A stretch of 64,000 bases of DNA from Snodgrassella alvi SCGC AB-598-O02 (GTDB lineage: Bacteria; Pseudomonadota; Gammaproteobacteria; Burkholderiales; Neisseriaceae). Below are positions 32,302 through 40,607 of the stretch, piece by piece. The notes beneath the pieces are model-generated. The model made no database searches, was not told the origin of the DNA, and saw only the letters and a list, made by a program, of their open reading frames with translations. Location of the stretch: the NCBI GenBank assembly GCA_000725195.1, contig JAIL01000259.1, positions 96,607-160,606 of the forward strand, given 5' to 3'. How positions within the stretch are numbered: the first letter of the stretch is position 1; each line of letters begins with the position of its first letter. Both the position numbers and the translations under genes were made by a program.

Positions 32302-33891
32302 TTAATTTTTACAGCATTCTAGAATTGTTTTACCATCTTTATAAGATAAAGATAAAACCGGAATCATTGTTTGTAGCCCATCGGTACTATCTGCATATTC
32401 GTATAATAAAATATCAGGATGATAACGATCTATTGCCATACCTAAATAAACTGATGCAGCATTAGACATACATGGTAGTATATGTATTCGGTATACTTTA
32501 TTCTCTTCTCTTAGCTTATGAAATAGCTGCTGCAATTCATGACTAAAATAATCCCCTGCATCAGGGTGTGATAAACAGTCATTACCTAATTTTTTTGCAA
32601 TAATTTCTATCCTTTTTAAATTTCCTTTATTATTCAATTCTCGTGAAGCATTTTTGAATGCTTCAGGTTCTGCAGTGAAAGCAAATGATATAATTATTTC
32701 TTTTTCATTATTGGTTAATTGATCGATATTTTTTATATTAAAAAAATCTTTTTCTTGTTTATTGTTCACCCATCCCCACTGTCCAGAACTTCTATCTCTT
32801 AATATAGGAATGTAACCTTTTTTATTTCCAATCATTGCACCTAAAGCAATTAAGGTTGGCATTGCTCCAAAAGCGAATAAAGCCACAGATTTATTAGTAT
32901 TGACACATTGTGAGGCAAGACTTTCTGAAGTTTTTTCAATGGATTTTATCATCAAAGGCCAGTATAAATTATCTGTTTCTTCTAAATGAGCGGTTTCGTT
33001 ACTAATTAATTCATACATCCTTTCCGATTGTCTTAAATTCTTTACTGATAAAGACGAAGAAATTTGATAATTTGTTGGTCTTCCAATAATATTTCCTCTC
33101 ACCGGAAATAAAATTAAAAAAGTTAAACATGGTTGATATTTGAGTCCATCTAATAAAGACTCAGAAAGTTCTATAAACTCTTCTCTCATCCTTGAAAGAA
33201 GATGAGCGGGGTGTGTTGAAACAGCAATATTATCGATTAGTCGATGATGTTTATCGCAAAGATGTAACACATTATTTGGATCATTAGATAGCTTTTCTGA
33301 TAAAACAATCAACCCTCTAGCTGCTTTTTCAGAAGATGCTACATTATGTGCAAAATAGCTATAATTTCCTTTAACCCCTGTTATTTCATCAATGGTTAAC
33401 TTTAGTCCACATCCTTTGTACATACAGCGTCCGTGAGAAGTTTCATTGACGATTCTTTTAGTCTCAACTGTAAAATCACTTCCTCTACCTGCTTTTTTTA
33501 CTTTATTCCAAATACGCAGAATATAATTTTTAAGTTCATCTTGATTTACATCTAATTTTTGCTCCTTAGCTTTATTCCAAATTTCTTTAATACTATTAAT
33601 AGATATTAGCTGTTCCCCTGTAATATATTCTCCTTGTAGTACTCTAATTTCCACTTTATCAGATGATGTAAAACTAAATGTTTTATTAGAAAAATCTTCA
33701 GCGTCCAAATTCATTCTAAATAAATCAACAATTTTTTTATCTAAAAAAAGTATCAGGATAATATTACATGTCGGATCATCTAAAAGAACACCTATGTTAT
33801 TATAATCAATTTCTGATTTATTCAAATAAATTTTATATAAATCAACATCTTCATTTGAACTAAGTGGATGTTGTTTTGTTTGTGTTGTCAT
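32302..33891 (-). CDS. CBASS effector: HNH nuclease-SAVED (Cap5-like) with extra N-terminal domain
   Basis: Predicted DNA-degrading effector (529 aa) switched on by a cyclic oligonucleotide. Residues about 145-220 form an HNH endonuclease: Cys156 and Cys161 (RCMYKGCG), the AHN triplet at 181-183, and N207, His210, Cys212 and His215/216 in NNVLHLCDKHHRLID. Residues about 230-529 form the SAVED ligand-sensing domain (FAFGAMPTLIALGAMIGNK, LPCMSNAASVYLGMAIDRYHPDILLYEY). Typical Cap5 is about 400 aa and opens with HNH. Here about 130 extra residues of unrecognised fold precede it. It is the last gene of the CBASS operon and overlaps cap3 by 32 bp. Confidence 0.82.
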   Translation of the reverse strand: MTTQTKQHPLSSNEDVDLYKIYLNKSEIDYNNIGVLLDDPTCNIILILFLDKKIVDLFRMNLDAEDFSNKTFSFTSSDKVEIRVLQGEYITGEQLISINSIKEIWNKAKEQKLDVNQDELKNYILRIWNKVKKAGRGSDFTVETKRIVNETSHGRCMYKGCGLKLTIDEITGVKGNYSYFAHNVASSEKAARGLIVLSEKLSNDPNNVLHLCDKHHRLIDNIAVSTHPAHLLSRMREEFIELSESLLDGLKYQPCLTFLILFPVRGNIIGRPTNYQISSSLSVKNLRQSERMYELISNETAHLEETDNLYWPLMIKSIEKTSESLASQCVNTNKSVALFAFGAMPTLIALGAMIGNKKGYIPILRDRSSGQWGWVNNKQEKDFFNIKNIDQLTNNEKEIIISFAFTAEPEAFKNASRELNNKGNLKRIEIIAKKLGNDCLSHPDAGDYFSHELQQLFHKLREENKVYRIHILPCMSNAASVYLGMAIDRYHPDILLYEYADSTDGLQTMIPVLSLSYKDGKTILECCKN

Positions 33892-34360
33892 GCTGTTTTT
33901 TTCCTATTTCATAGACGTTAATAAGAATCTCTTTAAGTCCAATAATTGCAAATACCATAAATTTATTGTGTGAATTTCTTTTGATACATTTTTTCCAGTC
34001 TTGCAGATCAACATTTGATGGTGATGGATAATTTTCTGGATGAGAATGCCAAGTACCTAAATAAAACTGGGTTTGTTGAGAAGAAATAAAAACATCATTT
34101 ACTCTTTTCTGATGAAAAGGGTCTTTTAAAGTAAAAAAAGTTCTTTTTCTTAAATCGGCTTTTTGTAGTTCAGTACATAAATCAATAAAAATTTTATTTT
34201 GTTTTTCGTTATATCCGCCAATTAATATTCCACAAGCTTCATTATCTTTTATATCAACCTGCTGATATTTTCGCCAAATATCAAGAACTTCATCTGCGAT
34301 GATTACATCAGTATTATTATTTTTTATAAATTTTATATTTAGCATTAGATCAGCAGTCAT
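33860..34360 (-). CDS. cap3: CBASS Cap3: JAB/JAMM deconjugating peptidase
   Basis: Zinc isopeptidase of the JAB/JAMM family that removes the CD-NTase from its Cap2-made conjugates. The JAMM residues are complete: Glu in NEACGILIGG (E46 of the long frame), then HSHPENYPSPSNVD with two His, Ser and Asp in the H-x-H-x7-S-x2-D pattern. The frame is open to 34375, but the ATG at 34360 is chosen because it overlaps the cap2 stop as ATGA, typical of coupled translation (166 aa). It lies between cap2 and the effector gene, which is the diagnostic type II CBASS arrangement. Confidence 0.85.
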   Translation of the reverse strand: MTADLMLNIKFIKNNNTDVIIADEVLDIWRKYQQVDIKDNEACGILIGGYNEKQNKIFIDLCTELQKADLRKRTFFTLKDPFHQKRVNDVFISSQQTQFYLGTWHSHPENYPSPSNVDLQDWKKCIKRNSHNKFMVFAIIGLKEILINVYEIGKKQHDNTNKTTST

Positions 34361-36072
34361 GACATTTTCTCGCAAGCTAGAGGTATAAAATGCATTAAAT
34401 CTTTGAAACGATAAAAACGATGTGCTAATTTTATTTCATTTTTTATTGCTAAATCTTGCTCTCCTCGCCATGAAATATATCCGCTTTTTTCTAATTTGCT
34501 GGATAGTACTTTTAAAGCTAGTTGAGTGGAGATTGTCGCTGTTTGAATAGCATCAATATTGGAATAAGCAATAAATTCTGTTCCGCATCCAGCATGATTT
34601 TTTTTGATTTTCTGATCTTTCCGAATAAAATTAATATTAGGATATAAACTTGGTTTATCTGATTCATTATCTATAAAAACATTATTAAGAGAACCTTGAG
34701 AATTAGGTAATACAGCTACTGCATGGCCACCTACACCATAAGCTTCAACCCAGCTAAAAATGAGAGAAGTAGGAATTTTATTTTGAACTATGAACTCATT
34801 AATTCTTCGCTGATGAGTAACATTACCAGTAGCGCAAATAACTAAATCAAATTTTGTTAGTTTTTCAAAATCACAGTAGTCAAGCAATCTACTTTTTGAT
34901 GTATTAATTTTTATAAAAGGATATTTATATTCTAAGGTGAGTTTAAGAGCATCTGTTTTAAAGTTTCCAATAGTGTGTGCTCCTAAATAATGTCTATGTA
35001 AGTTTTCCAATTGAAATTTATCAGGGTCAACTAGTGTGATTTCTCCAACTCCAGAAGAGGATAACATGTCTGCAATGTATCCTCCTACGCTACCGCAACC
35101 AATTAAACATACTTTTTTATCTGATAACTGGTTTTCAACACCAATTCGAGAAAGTAAATTTTCTTTAGATACAACATCTAAAGTTACTGCGCTCATATTC
35201 CAGTTGCAAAGATATTTCGCATGTATAGGAATATTTTCTTTGTTTATATTAGAACATTGAAGACCAAACCATACCTGACCATCTTCATTTTTAGCATGAC
35301 AAATAATGTAAAAATTTTTTGTTCTAGTTAAACGACCTTTTTCTAAAAGATCATTTTGTAAATCTGCTGGTAAGTTCGTGATTACATTTTTCCACCAAGA
35401 GATAATGCTTTCATTTGGTTCTGGAGGAAGAGGGAGTTCTGGTAAGGATAGAATTATTCCTTTACCTTCTAATGATCGAGTTTTACTATTTAGTTCCTTA
35501 ATAAAAAAATGATTAGAGTTGCATTGATTTGAAGAGGAATTAATAACTAATATTTCTCTATTATTCTTTATTTTTTTATTATTTGGAACTCTAATCATTA
35601 AATCCTCAAATCTTTGAGTAGGTTCAGCCAAACAGACCAATGCTGTTGCATTATCTGATATATGAAACCGCCAGACTCCTGCAAATTCTCGTAATAATTC
35701 TTTTTTATTGAAATCTTGATCATTAAGTGACTTATCTAAAAGTGTTAGCATTTTGGATAAAGCAGATAAAAAAATAAACTTAGGGCGAGAATAATCAATA
35801 TTATACGAGTCAGCACCATAACAAATATCTGCAAATCCATCTTTGCCCCAAGCGACATGTGCTAATGCACCATACTTTTCTCTTTCATGTAAATGAAAAG
35901 TAGGTAGAGTGAAAGGAAAATCACTAGGGATATGTGAAATAATTGTAACATTATGGTTACCAAGAAGGTGCTCAGATATGAGCATTCCTTTTTCATCAGG
36001 ATGCTCTTTAGCATTAATATTATGTTGTAACAAAAACTCAATTAATTGATTAAGCTCCATCTGAAACTCCAA
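34357..36072 (-). CDS. cap2: CBASS Cap2: E2-E1 ubiquitin-transfer-like fusion
   Basis: Ubiquitin-like conjugation enzyme (571 aa) that joins the CD-NTase C-terminus to cellular targets and primes it. The N-terminal E2-like domain has its likely catalytic Cys84 in GFADICYG. The C-terminal ThiF/E1 adenylation domain has the nucleotide loop VCLIGCGSVGG (321-331), the VDPDKFQLENLHRH stretch, and the likely E1 catalytic Cys496 in AGCGTEF. The fusion order E2-E1 is that of type II CBASS. The start overlaps the CD-NTase gene by 23 bp (11 bp if the internal ATG at 36060 is used), indicating one coupled operon. Confidence 0.87.
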   Translation of the reverse strand: MEFQMELNQLIEFLLQHNINAKEHPDEKGMLISEHLLGNHNVTIISHIPSDFPFTLPTFHLHEREKYGALAHVAWGKDGFADICYGADSYNIDYSRPKFIFLSALSKMLTLLDKSLNDQDFNKKELLREFAGVWRFHISDNATALVCLAEPTQRFEDLMIRVPNNKKIKNNREILVINSSSNQCNSNHFFIKELNSKTRSLEGKGIILSLPELPLPPEPNESIISWWKNVITNLPADLQNDLLEKGRLTRTKNFYIICHAKNEDGQVWFGLQCSNINKENIPIHAKYLCNWNMSAVTLDVVSKENLLSRIGVENQLSDKKVCLIGCGSVGGYIADMLSSSGVGEITLVDPDKFQLENLHRHYLGAHTIGNFKTDALKLTLEYKYPFIKINTSKSRLLDYCDFEKLTKFDLVICATGNVTHQRRINEFIVQNKIPTSLIFSWVEAYGVGGHAVAVLPNSQGSLNNVFIDNESDKPSLYPNINFIRKDQKIKKNHAGCGTEFIAYSNIDAIQTATISTQLALKVLSSKLEKSGYISWRGEQDLAIKNEIKLAHRFYRFKDLMHFIPLACEKMS

Positions 36073-37084
36073 CTAAACCAGCTTTAGTTCCTTTATCTCT
36101 TATTTCATTATTAGATTCAGGAAAATCATTACCAAAATGCTTTCTTAATAATTCACATTGAGCCTTCAATGTGTCTTTTGTATCAACTTCTTTTAAAGCA
36201 TTTAATAAGTTTTTTAATCTTGGATGTAATAATTTTCCAACTGCCTCACCTTTGTCTTGATAGATATTATTATATGGCAATACTGGAAGTGTAACTCTAA
36301 TTGAATAATTACCATCAGAATTTCGAGTAAAATACCTATTTATCATTATTTCAAGAGTATCTTTCAATGCCTTATGATCATCAGCTTTTCCTGAATCGTC
36401 TATATTTGGGCAAAATGACTCTTTAATCATAATAGTTAAAGCAACAGAATAAACTTTTTTTCGTTCAGATTTTGAACTATAACGTTCATCTCTCCAGCGT
36501 TTCATATATCTGACTAAGCGGTAGAATTGGTATTTTTCCTCTTCGGTCAATGTGATATATGGAGCTTGATGATTCTTTTCCGATGTTATCCATTCCACCA
36601 AGCCTTTGGGATCAGATGGAGACCATGATCGATTATTTTGATCAGAAAATTCTTTACCTACTGCAAGTTCATAATGACCAATACTATCTACCCTATAGGT
36701 AGGGAAATCAATGTGAAATGGCTCATTTATATAATCAGCGGTAACACATGGTTTTTTTATTTTTGGTTCTTTAAAGTTATGATTTTCCAGTACATATTTA
36801 ATGATTTTTTTAGGTTCTAATGGATTGTCAGGCGAGCTTGCTTTTGTAATTGCAATCGCTCTATCAATATCATAGTCTCCATCAATAGGAATAATTCCTG
36901 TATGTGTTGCTAATGAACCTTGTAAAAAAGTTGAGTGTACTTCATAACCTTCTTCGCAAAAAGCTTTTGACACTTTATCCTTAATCACATCATCTTTTTC
37001 TCTTGCTTTTTTATAGCGATCACATTCCCGAGTCAATGCAATGTTATCTTTAAAATTTAAGTACATAGTCTGTAATGTAGCCAT
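36050..37084 (-). CDS. CBASS CD-NTase (cyclic oligonucleotide synthase)
   Basis: cGAS/DncV-like nucleotidyltransferase (344 aa) that makes the cyclic nucleotide alarm signal on phage infection. The active-site GS (G56-S57 in LQGSLATHT) is followed by an Asp pair in DGDYDID (70 and 72, or 72 and 74) and a third Asp126 in HIDFP. The C-terminus ends VSDGA, a small-residue tail suited to Cap2 conjugation. It is the first gene of the four-gene leftward operon (CD-NTase, Cap2, Cap3, HNH-SAVED). The nucleotide product cannot be predicted by eye; SAVED effectors usually sense 2',3'-linked di- or tri-nucleotides. It is very AT-rich, consistent with transfer. Confidence 0.88.
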   Translation of the reverse strand: MATLQTMYLNFKDNIALTRECDRYKKAREKDDVIKDKVSKAFCEEGYEVHSTFLQGSLATHTGIIPIDGDYDIDRAIAITKASSPDNPLEPKKIIKYVLENHNFKEPKIKKPCVTADYINEPFHIDFPTYRVDSIGHYELAVGKEFSDQNNRSWSPSDPKGLVEWITSEKNHQAPYITLTEEEKYQFYRLVRYMKRWRDERYSSKSERKKVYSVALTIMIKESFCPNIDDSGKADDHKALKDTLEIMINRYFTRNSDGNYSIRVTLPVLPYNNIYQDKGEAVGKLLHPRLKNLLNALKEVDTKDTLKAQCELLRKHFGNDFPESNNEIRDKGTKAGLVGVSDGA

Positions 37085-37414
37085 ATTTCTTCCTTTTAAT
37101 TAAGATTTGATCGAAAGAATAATTTTAAAACACTATATATAGTAAAAATATCCATATTTCTATGAATAGAATACTATATATAGTGGTTTTAATCAATATT
37201 AAAAAAATTTAAACATATTTAGTTTTATAATTTAATTCATCTTATTAAATTAAATTTAATAAAAAACAATATGTTAATTAATATTAAATTAAATAAAGTT
37301 TTTATTAAATTTATCTTTAAAATGGTATATATTCTCTCAATAACTTGTTTTTAAACGAATATCAATAGCAAAATTATGGCGTCGGCACTATAATTTTTTT
37401 TATTATTCCTTGTT
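37085..37414. other. CBASS upstream region
   Basis: 330 bp of extremely AT-rich DNA in front of the CD-NTase gene. CACTATATATAGT near 37130-37143 is repeated as ACTATATATAGTG at about 37169-37181, two near-identical palindromic boxes about 27 bp apart. They could be an operator or promoter elements. No gene was found. Confidence 0.45.
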
Positions 37415-37600
37415 TGAGTTTTCATGCCCATTTATAAAAAGTAAACAGTGCCATAACATATTTACGGCAATGCTTTTTGACAAGGATGCCATCATCAGCT
37501 TCTTATAAAATTGAAACAATTTTAAGCTCTGAAATTCTTCTTAAAAATATCATAGAGAATTTACTACTTTCTTGCAGTACAATTTTAGGGAATAGTCACA
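37415..37600 (-). mobile_element. left-end remnant of an IS3-family element
   Basis: Read on the minus strand from 37600, the first ~70 nt closely match the start of the IS at 63918 (TGTGACTATTCCCTAAAAT versus TGTAACTATCCCCTAAAAT), through to the transposase ribosome-binding site. A decayed OrfA N-terminus follows: IVSIL, stop, EADDGILVKKHCRKY, then a weaker VMALFTFYKW. Compare the IS3 OrfA consensus IVSILKEADAGxPVKELCRKYG...ATFYNWK. The start codon is deleted and stops are present. It is a dead fragment. Confidence 0.8.
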
Positions 37601-37775
37601 GCTGATAATATACTTTGAATTCATTTTTATCTTTATATTCTAAGTTTAATAATATTCAGCCATTTTATGATAACATATTGGACTATATACAACTCTTCCG
37701 TACGCTTCTCTAATTTTACACTACAAAGCTAACTTGTAATCTTCTTTAAAAGGAGGCATGTCAACTTTGTCAATA

Positions 37776-38456
37776 TTACCTACCCAAATTATTATTGATA
37801 ATTTTCTTTATTTTTTCAGGCGTAACTTCCATAATCTTTGCTATATCTTCAATAGAAACATTTTTATCAATCAATGTTGAAACCATAGCAAACTCTAATT
37901 TTTCTCTTCTTTCACGTTCAATTTTGGTTTTATCATTTGCCAATTTTACTTTATCCCTAGCAATCTTCTTCTCTTCCTTCCGAATCTGCTCAACCACCTG
38001 ATAAGTCGGGACATAGGTAACACTTTTCTCTAAATCATCCATAATGCCCATGCTTCTGAAACTTTCATAGGCTTCTGTGCTGATTATAAGATGATCAACG
38101 AGTGCAATATTAAGTATACGGCCTACCTGGATAAGACGATCAGTGATATCTAAATCTGCCTTGGAAGGAGCTAAGCGTCCAGTCGGATGATTGTGAATAG
38201 CAATAACACGTGTCGCATTTTTCATCACGGCAACACGATATACATTCATAGGCTCTATATTAACGGCCTTTACTGAACCTAAAGCAATTAATTCGATATA
38301 GAGGATATACCCTGCTTCGTTCATGCCGATAATCCAGAAATGCTCTTTTTCTTTGTCTATCTTATTTTCACGAAGAAGTACGTGTTGCATGATGCTGAAT
38401 ACATCATCTGAACCTTCTATATAACGCTTATCGTTTTTGCCAAGTTTAATATCCAT
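37776..38456 (-). CDS. RadC-like JAB domain protein with coiled-coil tail
   Basis: 226-aa protein with a RadC-type JAB domain: IAIHNHPTGRLAPSKADLDITDRL with His88, His90, Ser98 and Asp101 in metal-ligand positions, then DHLIIS. The C-terminal third (about 155-226) is a Lys/Glu-rich coiled coil ending with a short helix-turn-like segment, VSIEDIAKIMEVTPEKIKKII, similar to tails of Rpn/PD-(D/E)XK-type transposase-like proteins. No nuclease domain is present. The role of RadC-like proteins is unclear; they are common in mobile and defence islands. A decayed relative of its tail plus upstream DNA lies at 40847-41190. IS relics lie on both sides. Confidence 0.75.
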   Translation of the reverse strand: MDIKLGKNDKRYIEGSDDVFSIMQHVLLRENKIDKEKEHFWIIGMNEAGYILYIELIALGSVKAVNIEPMNVYRVAVMKNATRVIAIHNHPTGRLAPSKADLDITDRLIQVGRILNIALVDHLIISTEAYESFRSMGIMDDLEKSVTYVPTYQVVEQIRKEEKKIARDKVKLANDKTKIERERREKLEFAMVSTLIDKNVSIEDIAKIMEVTPEKIKKIINNNLGR

Positions 38457-38577
38457 ACATCGTTTATAGTTAAGAGCATTAACCTAAAATATAACATAGT
38501 TTACTCATTATTATAAGTAAACGGCATTGGCTAAATCAATGATATATGTTTATATTTTTAATATAAATTGATTAATT
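38454..38577. repeat. direct repeat copy A, upstream of the radC-like gene
   Basis: About 120 bp, from the start codon of the radC-like gene outward, repeated with only scattered differences at 41065-41190 in the same orientation. It contains an inverted repeat GTTTACT / AGTAAAC (38500-38522) that is kept in both copies and could be an operator. Confidence 0.85.
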
Positions 38578-38683
38578 AAACATATTCTATATAAATAAAA
38601 TATTACCTGATTAGTAACCAACTTAAAGAAAAATCACTTATTTAACAAGGAATAATTTTGCTTATAATCTTTGAATATCTATT

Positions 38684-39020
38684 TGTAAATATCCCATAGT
38701 TAGTACACAAACCAATTAGAATATCATGTCATTTCTTTCATGTTTCTATATTCAATTGGTGTTATATTATTTAATGCTTCATGCGGTCTTTATGTGTTAA
38801 ACATTTCTAACCACTATTCCATTATTTGTCTAACTTATTCCAGATTTTTAAATAAATACAAATCTAATGCCCCTCATTCAATATGTTCGGTCAAATCGTT
38901 CTCTATAACTGTTTTGCTAAGGGTTGCCGAGTTTAATGTATCTATTATTGTTTCATATGATATTGCTCTGCTTATGAATTTATTGACGGTTAATTTCACT
39001 CCATTATTAACTCGTTATTT
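38684..39020 (-). pseudogene. decayed IS3-family transposase OrfB C-terminus and right end
   Basis: On the minus strand a broken OrfB end can be read: RVNNGVKLTVNKFISRA, GNP-stop-QNSYRERFDRTY, then after a frameshift LYLFKNLE-stop-VRQIME-stop-WLEMFNT-stop, then RPHEALNNITPIEYR. Three of the stops fall where glutamine is expected (CAA/CAG to TAA/TAG). About 60 bp further on, TGTACTA...GGGATA.TTACA (38684-38709) matches the inverse of the IS left end at 63918. This marks the right terminus of the same element type. Confidence 0.85.
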
Positions 39021-39066
39021 TTAATAGATAACCATGATAGTTACCAAAAACTGGACGATTAATTTT

Positions 39067-39666
39067 TTAATTCAAAATTAGATTAATTATGAAATAAATT
39101 AATGTAATAAAAAATGTAATTAATAAAAGTAATAAACCATTTCTTATGCATTGATAAGAAGCTTCATTTTTCATATGACGAATAATATTCATTTTTTCTT
39201 GTGAGACTAGATTTTTAGCTATAGCTTTTTTACCCATTTTTCGTATTTCTAAAAGGTAATCTGTACCATATCCATATTTAGGTAGAGTTTTATATGCACT
39301 TACAGCAATAATACTAGCTAATAACATATAAATAGATGATAACAAACATAAAATTGATATAAATTTTGTAAATAATGAAATTTTAATATAAAATAATTTA
39401 ATAAAAATAGTATTAATTGCAGATAATATTGTTAAACTTAAGCTTAATGCCAGTGTAAATTTAGAAGTTTTATCGTCAATTTTAGAAGCTCTATCATGCT
39501 CTTCTAGCAATCGATTAGTTAATTGCTTTTCATTTAACTCTAAATAACTATTTATATTTTCTGGAATTTCTTGGTCTTTTTTGAGATTTTTTAATATTTT
39601 ATTTTTGTATAAAATATAGACAATAGGAAAAATTTCTTCAATAATTTGAAAAAAAAAATTTTTCAT
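39067..39666 (-). CDS. three-helix membrane protein of the ATP-grasp operon
   Basis: Unrecognised 199-aa protein. It has a soluble Lys/Glu-rich N-terminal part with LLEEHDRASKIDDKTSKF, then two transmembrane helices (LALSLSLTILSAINTIFI and FISILCLLSSIYMLLASIIAV). A cytosolic loop and a third C-terminal helix (LLLLLITFFITLIYFIINLIL) follow. The layout is reminiscent of small membrane effectors such as Pycsar-TM or SLATT proteins, though homology is not proven. Its ATG overlaps the stop of the ATP-grasp gene (ATGA), so it is made with it. It is last in the operon. It could be an exporter, immunity partner or membrane-damaging effector. Confidence 0.65.
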   Translation of the reverse strand: MKNFFFQIIEEIFPIVYILYKNKILKNLKKDQEIPENINSYLELNEKQLTNRLLEEHDRASKIDDKTSKFTLALSLSLTILSAINTIFIKLFYIKISLFTKFISILCLLSSIYMLLASIIAVSAYKTLPKYGYGTDYLLEIRKMGKKAIAKNLVSQEKMNIIRHMKNEASYQCIRNGLLLLLITFFITLIYFIINLILN

Positions 39667-40607
39667 AAATCATTACCTATTAACCAATTAGCAATTACTT
39701 TATCAATTCTTCGTCTTTCGTCAACTAACCACCCCCATTCACCAGTTGGATTAATCTCAATAAAAAAATATTTATTATCTTGTTTAATCAAATCAATTGC
39801 ACCGAAATTTAGCCTCAATGATTTCATCAATAAAAAACATTTTTCTATCAGATCATCAGGTAGAATTATGTCTGTGTATTCTAATTCATCACGACTTTTA
39901 GTTCTCCAATCTTCTTTAATTCCTTGATTTTTTGATGTTATTTTTACAGAAAATATGTAATTTCCAACAATAGTTACTCTAATATCAATTTTAGGAAAAA
40001 TATACTCCTGAACAGTTAATGGGACATTATATATTTCTTCTTCTTTTATTTTATGAATATCTAATAAAGATGAGTATGTAAATAGACAATCATCTTTTTC
40101 AATAAGTAAAACAGTGTCTAACGATTTTATTATCACTTCATTTTTAAAAGTTTTAAATTTTTCTAAGTTATTACCTATCAAAGTTTTAGGTAAAAGAAAA
40201 CCTAATTTTTTAGCTAACATTAATTGAAATGCTTTCGTTTCGCTTAAATAAGTATCTACTGGATTATTCATCCAACGAGCTTGAGAAAATATTAATAAAC
40301 TTCTAAGAAAAGCCATCCACTGACTCTTATATAATTGTTCATCTATTGATAATTTTTTATTAGGTGTATTTCTTAAAAAAACAGGTTGGCGATATAAAAT
40401 TGATTTTAAGCCAGAGTCAAACACATATTTTTTTTCTGCGATATTTACTACCATTTTTATATTTATGGGATCTAAACTTATTCTATAATCCGAAAAAGAC
40501 TCTTTGTTTAATCTAAGATAAGATACTTTTTCTTTTTCCAAAGATTGTGTTATAAGGTCAGTAGAAAAATCATATAGACTAGATAGTATTAATATATCTG
40601 TTTTCAT
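39663..40607 (-). CDS. MvdC/MvdD-like ATP-grasp ligase
   Basis: ATP-grasp ligase (314 aa) of the graspetide (microviridin) maturase type. The N-terminal ~100 residues match a pre-ATP-grasp domain (DILILSSLYDFSTDLITQSLE ... SILYRQP). The ATP-grasp core includes VIIKSLDT, PLTVQEYIFPKIDIRVTIVG (adenine/metal region) and FFIEINPTGEWGWLVDE, where the Glu and Asn bind Mg. Such enzymes activate Asp/Glu side chains to form ester or amide bonds, usually in a ribosomal peptide encoded next door. The start overlaps the stop of the 67-aa gene as ATGA, and AAAGGAGA precedes it. The very AT-rich codon use fits acquisition. Confidence 0.8.
   Translation of the reverse strand: MKTDILILSSLYDFSTDLITQSLEKEKVSYLRLNKESFSDYRISLDPINIKMVVNIAEKKYVFDSGLKSILYRQPVFLRNTPNKKLSIDEQLYKSQWMAFLRSLLIFSQARWMNNPVDTYLSETKAFQLMLAKKLGFLLPKTLIGNNLEKFKTFKNEVIIKSLDTVLLIEKDDCLFTYSSLLDIHKIKEEEIYNVPLTVQEYIFPKIDIRVTIVGNYIFSVKITSKNQGIKEDWRTKSRDELEYTDIILPDDLIEKCFLLMKSLRLNFGAIDLIKQDNKYFFIEINPTGEWGWLVDERRRIDKVIANWLIGNDL

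Noticed and set aside
37776..38456. RadC-like gene as part of the CBASS operon (another JAB protease)
   Set aside because: It is 690 bp upstream, separated by an IS relic, has RadC-type not Cap3-type motifs, and Cap3 is already present.
38740..39024. Plus-strand 94-codon frame
   Set aside because: It is the antisense of the decayed IS3 OrfB, which reads clearly on the minus strand.
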